Below, piece after piece: positions 10,601 through 16,400 of a stretch of DNA of 18,675 bases. How positions within the stretch are numbered: the first letter of the stretch is position 1; every line of letters starts with the position of its first letter. The stretch is from Bacteroidales bacterium. GTDB taxonomy: Bacteria; Bacteroidota; Bacteroidia; Bacteroidales; UBA7960. Under the pieces are notes generated by a model. The model was not told the origin of the DNA, made no database searches, and worked only from the letters and a program-made list of their open reading frames with translations. The position numbers and the translations under genes were made by a program. The stretch is taken from positions 1-18,675 of the forward strand of contig SLOR01000147.1 of the NCBI GenBank assembly GCA_007132395.1. The letters run 5' to 3'.

Positions 10601-10755
10601 CAGTTTTCGGTATGCTGCCCCTGGCCCTGGGGCTTGGAGAAGGATCCGAATTACTACAACCTTTGGCTCTCACCGTAATAGGAGGACTGAGTCTGGGCAC
10701 TTTCCTCACCCTGGTACTGGTGCCGGGCATATATGTTTTATTCAGCAAAAAGTAG
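7645..10755 (+). CDS. RND-type inner-membrane efflux pump (HAE1/AcrB family)
   Basis: 1036 residues, the usual AcrB-family length, with the expected duplicated layout: TM1 at about 20-37, a large periplasmic loop, TM2-6 at about 340-500, TM7 at about 540-557, a second periplasmic loop, and TM8-12 at about 876-1033. Typical motifs include LPLSLLPEVAYPHI after TM1, GSEFLPTVDDG after TM7 and RLRPVLMTTL before TM11. The pump is a proton-driven trimer that passes substrate to the adaptor encoded upstream. The TM4 proton-relay pair, Asp-Asp in AcrB (407/408), is D410-N411 here. The TM10 position of AcrB Lys940 is N944 (IVVNNAILLVEF). Asp-Asn/Asn forms are, to my knowledge, frequent in the non-enterobacterial branches of the family, so this indicates a subgroup and not a dead protein. 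Start ATG at 7645; no Shine-Dalgarno seen. The substrate is unknown; drugs, bile salts or lipids are possible. Confidence 0.94.
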   Translation: MATHQKTNNISSWSVNHPIGTISIAVIVVVLGFIFSGRLPLSLLPEVAYPHIRVVVNYPGVTPEVIEEQLTRVLEKNLSATENLTELHGRASEGRTYIEMFFEVGTDIDLALQDAARQLERARAELPKGIDPPRLMKMDPSQSAIYELAFSSSVRSPIELRDWVQQRLVPQLLAVRGTGTIEVAGGKEREIDVVVDPERLRSYGLNLTHITQTLAARNVDIASGNITSEEYDVLARTENRYRNAAQVAHTLINIPNSSAHIRLSDVASITDSHREQRLFARHNGNEAVQVSIMKQPDANTVEVIRGLERTLQSLQESGFISPDIEFATIQDQSYFITASIRSVSSAAITGGVLAMLVILFFLGSLRRALIIGITLPLAIIATFLLMNFSGLSLNVLSLGGLALGVGLLLDNGLVMLENIFRHQKEKDKAPGEAAREAASEVRGAVIAGTMTNLAAVAPFLLMTGLAALIFRELILTISFAIITSLLLSLSLVPSLAALLAGIKRQSRLENSWPIKSFNNGVEQLQQYYRNRIPGVILRKWILLPVASLLLLAAILMMRNMGSEFLPTVDDGRITMRFVLPLGTAPLPTHNVAVLLEEKIAEMPHVQTVYATAGGYFRGGQLSIRGGMIDMVVQLEDLGDRRGYSAERWVREFSAKVNELGLPFEQQRIRGPRIEGLRTSMVDDDISVGIVGEELEVLDQTARQILEVVRSVDGVANAQIGRDERIPQVIIRLDDEQAASRGISVAEAGEVIRTAIDGMVPTRYVTGGFEYNIRVRYPRSVTGSVRELGNIPLFNQAGQPTNLASIANFTSEMGPAHIERLNQIRIMRVNATADLEQTTVGELNQRIMEALSDYDLPEGYSFIYGGAAREIQESNRSLLMAILLAVLFVFLVMAIQYEKLTSPLVILASLPFSITGVALILWLSGTPLSAPVLLGVIFLVGIVVNNAILLVEFADQNREQQNMNPAEAIAKAGAVRLRPVLMTTLTTVFGMLPLALGLGEGSELLQPLALTVIGGLSLGTFLTLVLVPGIYVLFSKK

Positions 10756-10825
10756 TAATCCAACACCGATTTCTAAAAAAGTCGGAAACCTTTTGCCATA
10801 CCTTTTATTTATCCACGCCCTTTGC

Positions 10826-10833
10826 TAATTTTG
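10826..10833 (+). promoter_or_regulatory. Candidate -7 promoter element (TAATTTTG) for the MORN-repeat gene
   Basis: TAATTTTG matches the Bacteroidota -7 consensus TAnnTTTG exactly and would place transcription start near 10840, about 30 bases before the ATG at 10873. The -33 element is weak: only a T-rich stretch lies at the expected spacing. This suggests that the repeat gene has its own promoter rather than depending on the RND operon. Confidence 0.45.
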
Positions 10834-10872
10834 CAGCATAAAACGTTGCCTTAACCCTTAATTTTCAAAAGC

Positions 10873-12615
10873 ATGCAAAAGCACTTCACCCGGATGATTT
10901 CAAGCGGATTTGCCCTGTTTGTATTGGTGTATATGGTTTCCTTTAATTCACTGATGGGGCAAACTCCATCGGTAAGCCTGCACGACAGTGAACTTATTGG
11001 GCAAGGGCCCTACAGCGAAGGCGATAAAGACGGCTTCTGGCAGTACTTCGACCCCAACCAGGTGGTGCGCAAGCAGGGCAATTATATTGCCGGCAACAAA
11101 ACAGGGGTGTGGGAATATTTTGATGAAGAAGAGAACAAAACAAGTCAGATAGATTATTCTGAAGGGCTTTACACCGGGTTTTACTCCGACGGAATCATCA
11201 GCCAGGCTGGAAACTGGAGCCCGGAAGGAAAGTCAGGCACCTGGAAATATTTTCATGAAAACGGCCAGAAGCAGGCAGAAGGAGAATATCTTGAGGATGC
11301 CCGCGTGGGTCAATGGCATTTTTACTCCCCCAACGGCATCGTGGAAGAAACCTATCATTACGACACCCATGCCTATCAGGCCTTTTACCCCGACGGCTCA
11401 TTGCGGGAAACCGGAACCCTCGTCAATGAACAAAAACAAAGCGATTACAGCTATTTTTATCAAAGCGGACAGAAGTGGTCGAAAGGGAAATACAAAGATG
11501 ATGAAAAGGTGGGCTCGTGGGAATTCTGGTACGAGGACGGCCAAAAATGGGCCGAAATTGAATATGGCACAGGATACAGCAAAACATGGTTTCCCAACGG
11601 AAAACTTGAAATGCAGGGTGGGGTAAAAAACGGGAAAAAACACGGTGAGTGGGAGTTCTTTTTTGAAAACGGCAACCCCAAGGAGATTACTACCTTCGAA
11701 AACGACAAAAGACATGGCCCCTCTGTTTTATACCATGAAAACGAACAGAAGGAATTTGAGGGAACCTACAAAAACAACAAACTCAACGGTTATGCCTGGT
11801 GGTGGTTCGACAATGGGCAACTCGACATGGAGGGCGCCTCAATAGAAGATTTGCAAGACAGCACATGGGTGTTTTATTTCCCCAACGGCTACAAGGCCAG
11901 CAAGGGCGACTTTGTGCAAGGAGTACAGCACGGGCCCTGGATTTATTATTATACCACGGGCGAAAAACTGCGCGAAGGCAACTTTGAACATGGCAAAAGA
12001 GAAGGCATCTGGACTGTGTGGTTTGAGTCAGGACAAAAAAGCCACCAGGGCCCTTTCGTTAATGATGCCGAACATGGCGAATGGACCAGCTGGTACGAGA
12101 ACGGGCAACTGAGAGACAGGGGCCATTTTAATAATGCCCGGATGGATAGCGTATGGACCGGCTGGCACGAGAACGGTAGAAAAAGATACGAAATCAACTA
12201 TAAATACGCCCCTGATCAGGAAGGCGAAGTACGCCACGGGAAAGCCACCCACTGGATGGAAGACGGGCGCCTGCAAAGGGTAGCCCACTATCGCGATGGC
12301 ATGCTGCATGGCAGCTTTGCCCAATACTATGCCAATGGCAACATAATGGAAGAAGGAAACTATGAGGGTAATCTCAAACAAGGCCTGTGGGTGTTTTACG
12401 ATGAAAGAGGACGTAAGCTAAGAGAAGTGGGATTCAGAGACAATCGTATGCATGGCAATTTTGTTGCTTACCATGGCAACGGCCGTAAACAGGAAGAAGG
12501 CAGGTATGAAGATGGCGTAAAGCAGGGGCGTTGGGCTATTTTCGACAATCAGGGCAACCGCATACGCCGCGTCACCTTTCAGAGTGGACGGGTAGTGGAA
12601 ATGAGGCACGATTAA
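10873..12615 (+). CDS. Secreted MORN_2 (YwqK-like) repeat protein
   Basis: 580 residues. An N-terminal signal peptide (positive start, hydrophobic 11-25, probable cleavage near residue 30 after MGQ) sends it to the periplasm or outside. The rest is 22 units of about 24 residues of the MORN variant type, consensus G.Y..G...G.W.YY..NGQ....G, running from residue 45 to 566 plus a partial last unit. Units 3, 6 and 9 are shortened to 20 residues, giving an exact 68-residue super-repeat three times. Unit 18 has a six-residue insertion (residues 441-470). Such repeats form an elongated beta-hairpin solenoid, usually taken as a binding or scaffold surface; no catalytic domain is visible. Databases often label this type 'YwqK antitoxin', which nothing here supports. 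It follows the RND genes by 117 bases but has its own candidate promoter. Its 3' end overlaps the convergent MscS-like gene by four bases. Function unknown. Confidence 0.9.
   Translation: MQKHFTRMISSGFALFVLVYMVSFNSLMGQTPSVSLHDSELIGQGPYSEGDKDGFWQYFDPNQVVRKQGNYIAGNKTGVWEYFDEEENKTSQIDYSEGLYTGFYSDGIISQAGNWSPEGKSGTWKYFHENGQKQAEGEYLEDARVGQWHFYSPNGIVEETYHYDTHAYQAFYPDGSLRETGTLVNEQKQSDYSYFYQSGQKWSKGKYKDDEKVGSWEFWYEDGQKWAEIEYGTGYSKTWFPNGKLEMQGGVKNGKKHGEWEFFFENGNPKEITTFENDKRHGPSVLYHENEQKEFEGTYKNNKLNGYAWWWFDNGQLDMEGASIEDLQDSTWVFYFPNGYKASKGDFVQGVQHGPWIYYYTTGEKLREGNFEHGKREGIWTVWFESGQKSHQGPFVNDAEHGEWTSWYENGQLRDRGHFNNARMDSVWTGWHENGRKRYEINYKYAPDQEGEVRHGKATHWMEDGRLQRVAHYRDGMLHGSFAQYYANGNIMEEGNYEGNLKQGLWVFYDERGRKLREVGFRDNRMHGNFVAYHGNGRKQEEGRYEDGVKQGRWAIFDNQGNRIRRVTFQSGRVVEMRHD
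11005..11616 (+). repeat. Three-fold 68-residue (204 bp) super-repeat inside the MORN-repeat gene
   Basis: Residues 45-112, 113-180 and 181-248 are equal in length and share one pattern: two 24-residue MORN_2 units and one 20-residue unit. The short units (residues 93-112, 161-180, 229-248) align as ..Y....Y..FYPDG.L..., with the W.YY core contracted. The remaining units, 10-22, do not keep this order. It is a protein-level repeat; the DNA copies have diverged widely. Confidence 0.8.
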
Positions 12616-13325
12616 TCTTCGGGAAAATTTTCTCTGGCAAAGCTGTGCAATAACTCCTCTGTTTTGGCAAGCATTTCTTCCTGCACCGTCTGGAAAGACA
12701 CCTCCACAACATAATGTTCCTGGTGTGGAATCAGTGAAATTTTTAATTCCCCTCCTGCTATAACCCAGGGCAGGGAAAGCATCCTTTTGCGCAGGATCTG
12801 CTGTATCTTTTGTGCACCATATCGCTGCGGAACCCTTAGCTTTATCACCTGGCTCTGTCCTCTGCCTCTTTCAGCAGGCCGGGTAATATTCTGCCCTGCA
12901 AGGCGGCTGTAAGGAACAGATACCAATTCGCCCTCCCTGTTTCTCACCTTCAGGGAAAGAATTCCCAAAGAAGCAATGGTACCTTCAATGGCATCAGAGC
13001 GTAAAACCATTCCCTTTTGGGGTGTCTGAACCGAGCGCAGCACAATTCCTGCTATGATATCGCGCAGCACAAACCACCCCAGCAACAAAATCAGCAACAA
13101 GGCAAGGCTTGCCAGCAGAAAAGTAAAGATTACGGAACCCCGGAAGTGTACATCAGCAGCCCAGAATACAAAAAACACCCATGCTCCTGCTTCAATCCAG
13201 GGGAAAATCTTTTTCGCGCCAACATGGTAGCTTTTGCTGTGAGTTGCAAGTTTTAAAAAGTAATACGATGCCCTGAGCAAAACTACCAGGGCAACAGCCA
13301 GGATTATCGTATAAATGATCATCAT
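12612..13325 (-). CDS. Small MscS-type mechanosensitive channel protein
   Basis: 237 residues. Three hydrophobic segments (about 3-22, 42-58, 64-97) precede an MscS beta domain at about 98-150: RDIIAGIVLRS at the end of the pore helix, then KGMVLRSDAIEGTIASLGILSLKVR split as IEGTIASLGIL and a conserved SVPYSRLAGQNI. A short C-terminal alpha/beta domain (about 157-232) follows. Family members form heptameric inner-membrane channels that open under membrane tension and release solutes on hypo-osmotic shock. This one is near the minimal E. coli MscS size (286 residues) but shorter. It lies 76 bases downstream of the cotransporter-ATPase gene on the same strand, with no promoter or terminator that I can see between, so cotranscription and a shared osmotic role are likely. 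Two ATGs stand in tandem at the start (13325 and 13322). Its stop overlaps the stop of the convergent MORN-repeat gene. Confidence 0.85.
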   Translation of the reverse strand: MMIIYTIILAVALVVLLRASYYFLKLATHSKSYHVGAKKIFPWIEAGAWVFFVFWAADVHFRGSVIFTFLLASLALLLILLLGWFVLRDIIAGIVLRSVQTPQKGMVLRSDAIEGTIASLGILSLKVRNREGELVSVPYSRLAGQNITRPAERGRGQSQVIKLRVPQRYGAQKIQQILRKRMLSLPWVIAGGELKISLIPHQEHYVVEVSFQTVQEEMLAKTEELLHSFARENFPED

Positions 13326-13401
13326 AATTGGGTCAACATTAATTTCTTACAATACAATTTCAGCAAGGCAAAGCCCGTCATGCCTCCTCATTTCCAGCAT
13401 G

Positions 13402-16400
13402 TTACAGCAACTTCATTTCGCTCATAATCTTCACCAGGGGTTGCTGCAAAGCAGGATTTATAGCGTATATGCCCGGGAATTTCTCTACCAGGATGCCCGA
13501 TTGCCACAGGTTTAGCAGCTGGTTTTCCAGGGCTTCTTTATCTGTGTCCAACGTGTGAGCCAATCTGGTCATTGAAAGCCTCAGGTGGTAAACAAACTGT
13601 AGCAGGTAAAATAACTGATCTCTGTTGAGCTTTTCCAGGAAGCTATAATCGGGTTTGGGCAGTTTTTCCATGTATAGGGTATTTCCGCTCACTTTTTTGA
13701 TGGAAGCCAGCCACAGGCCAATTGTCATACCCGGATTGCCACGGCTCAAATCAAAGAAACGGTTGAACAAACCGGCATATTCCCAACCCGAAATCTGGCT
13801 TTCATGTTTCTTATCAAGTGAAAACTTCATGCCTCCAGCCTGATGCCTCAGTTTTACCATATCATGTAGTTCTCGTGCATCAAAGCCGCTGCAAACCACC
13901 TGTGCCAGGGCCCAGGTATGCAGGGAGGTAAGTTCGTTGATAAGCATAAGGGCATGAATATTTACATTTATAACGAACAGCACTTTCCCGTGATGGGCTT
14001 TTATGAGTTCCATAAGTCGTTCTACCACAAGGGTCCCCTCAGGGGTTCTTTCCCACCAGAGCTCCAGATCGTTGATGATGAAAACACGTGGACGCTGCAA
14101 CCTTTTCAGTGCCACATCCAGCTGTGTATTGTGGCTATTAAGTGCTTTAAGCAAGGATTGCTCAAATAATTCAACACTCGCTGTACACTCCATGGGCGCG
14201 CGTATATTCAGAATTTCTTCAGCCTGGAAATGCTGTCGCATGGTATATTTTCCCAGGCTGGTTTTTCCTGAGTTTCGTTCTCCTGTAATGATAATACAGC
14301 CGGGCTGTCCGTTTCTGAATCTTTTTACGGCACTGCCCATTTGCCTTACCTCATCTTCCATCCCTACCCAAAAATCTTCTCCTATACCCGATTGGCCGGA
14401 GAAAAGTTTACCATAATAAAACGGCAGCTGATTTAACACCTCCTGATTGGGCGAATACTTGTCGAGATAAGCATATACCTCCTCGTTGGAGAAAGCCAGA
14501 TGATGCCCGTTTTTTTCCATCTTTCCCATCCATAACACGCTTTCACTTTTGGAATACACCACGTTAACAAGCTGATTTTGCACCCCTTTCACCAGTTGAT
14601 TATTCCAATCCTGCACACGCTCCCACAGCTTCTGGCTCTCACCTGCTTTGAATTTTTTCTTAATACTGCCCGATGTTTTGGCAATAATAGAGGAGGAAAG
14701 CGGGGCAAAGGCATTTTTCAGCCCCAGCCCGAAAGAAGCCTCGTATCCTGCCATCAGTTGCTGAATTTGGTCCTGTTTGCTAACCACCCGTTTGAGAAAG
14801 TCTTCAGCCAGTTCTCTTTTTTCATGTACACCTTGAATTTCATCATCGGTTTCTTCAAAAAAGTTGAAATTAACAAGCCTTACCACATCTTTTATTTCCG
14901 CCACCTGCCCGGCAAGCGCGTTGGAGAATTCCATACCCTGCTTCTTCACGTAGTCAATCAACTCCGAGGCAATGGAAAACTCAACGGTTTTTCTCACACT
15001 TACCACTCTTTCCTGAGTAAGCTCGAGCCGGTTGTTTTCTATGTTGCCCGACAGGTCGTCTCCTGCAATGGACAACACCAGGGGCAGCTCGGGAAACAAG
15101 GTATTTATTTCATCAAACAGGGCATCATAATGCTTTTCTGCTGCAAACTCTCTGAACCCGGATCTATCGGGCTTTTCTCCATTCTTTCCTGTTTCATGCA
15201 AAGCCTCCAGTGTCTTTTTCAACTCCTGCAAAGGCTGTAAAACGAAAGCATGGATGGACGTGTTGAAATCAAAATGGTATTTGCGTATTTTGGCTTCAAT
15301 CCTGTTTTTAAGAGACTGTAGGAGGAAGTCGAGGTAAATTTTATTGGTCATCAGGTTGGCATTCATATGCCAGTTGTCGGGGAAGTGAGTTAGATTCTCC
15401 AGCAGCTCGGGGTCATTTTTACAGGCCTTGGGGAAAGCTCTGCTCAAAAAGTTGGCACCCGGCCGGTCGAGGAGATTGCTGAACAGCTGAAGGTCGTTGA
15501 GCAGCCTGGCTTCTAGCTTATGGCCCAGCTCATGGTAAAAATCCTGTTCCCGTTCCTTTTGCAATGCAATAGCAACCTTAAAACGGTCCTTTTCCATTTG
15601 TACAATTTTGCCCATTTTATCTTTCCCAGCAGCACCTGACTTCCCTTTTTCAATCATTTCATAAAAATCCTGAAGTATTTTCCGGGATTCAATAATACTT
15701 TCGAAAGTGTGCCTGGCAAAAGCATCATACAGTTCAGCATGCTCCACGAGCCGTTTGTGATACAGATAATATCTTGCGGCTCTTTCCACTTTTATATTGT
15801 AAACCGCCGGCTTGCCTGTAATTCTGGAACGGAAAATTTTCCAAACTTTGAATAGGCCGGTCACAAAAGAATCCGCCTTCAGCCTCCTGAACTCTTTCCA
15901 GTCGTACTTCACCCTTAAGTATGCAGGCATATCCCTGAGTCTAAGCTCTGTTTGCCGGAAATAGTTCTGGGCACCTGAAGCCAGGATTTGCTTATAGTTG
16001 ACAAGAATGTCATGTTTCAGCAATTTGAGTTTGCTTTGCGCCTGAAAAGAAAAGTCGTTGAGTATTTTCAGAAATTCTCCTTTCATTTCAACCTCGTCAT
16101 CCATTTTGCAGGTACTGGCCAGCTGTTCAGAGGTTTTCTCGGTAAGCGACTGCAATTCTGCAAAGTAAGAAATGCCCTTTTCCATAATCAGGTTCAGGCT
16201 GTCATTGTAATACTTGTGTGTTAATCCTTGCAGATGTGTTGCAATGTTATGCACTTCATTGGCTACAATTTCTCTTTGGGCAAGCTTTATTTTGGGGAGG
16301 ATTTCAAACCCGGGTTTTTCTGTTTTTTCTTCCTCCTTTACCCTCTCATCCGTGGGCTTGGTTACCAGGTTTACTTCCTCAAAGAATCCTGAAGAGTTCA

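Noticed and set aside
10766..10785. Hairpin after the RND pump gene as a terminator
   Set aside because: CCGATTT and AAGTCGG can form a seven-pair stem with one G-U pair, but no U-run follows on either strand, so intrinsic termination is not supported.
10873..12615. Toxin-antitoxin role for the MORN-repeat gene (database label 'YwqK antitoxin')
   Set aside because: The protein is exported and has 22 repeats, and neither neighbour resembles a toxin; the label comes from the repeat family name alone.
14578..15240. Plus-strand open frame of 220 codons
   Set aside because: It lies wholly antisense to the helical part of the cotransporter-ATPase gene, whose frame is continuous and has recognisable domains on both sides. 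The peptide shows no domain and looks like a reverse-complement reading.
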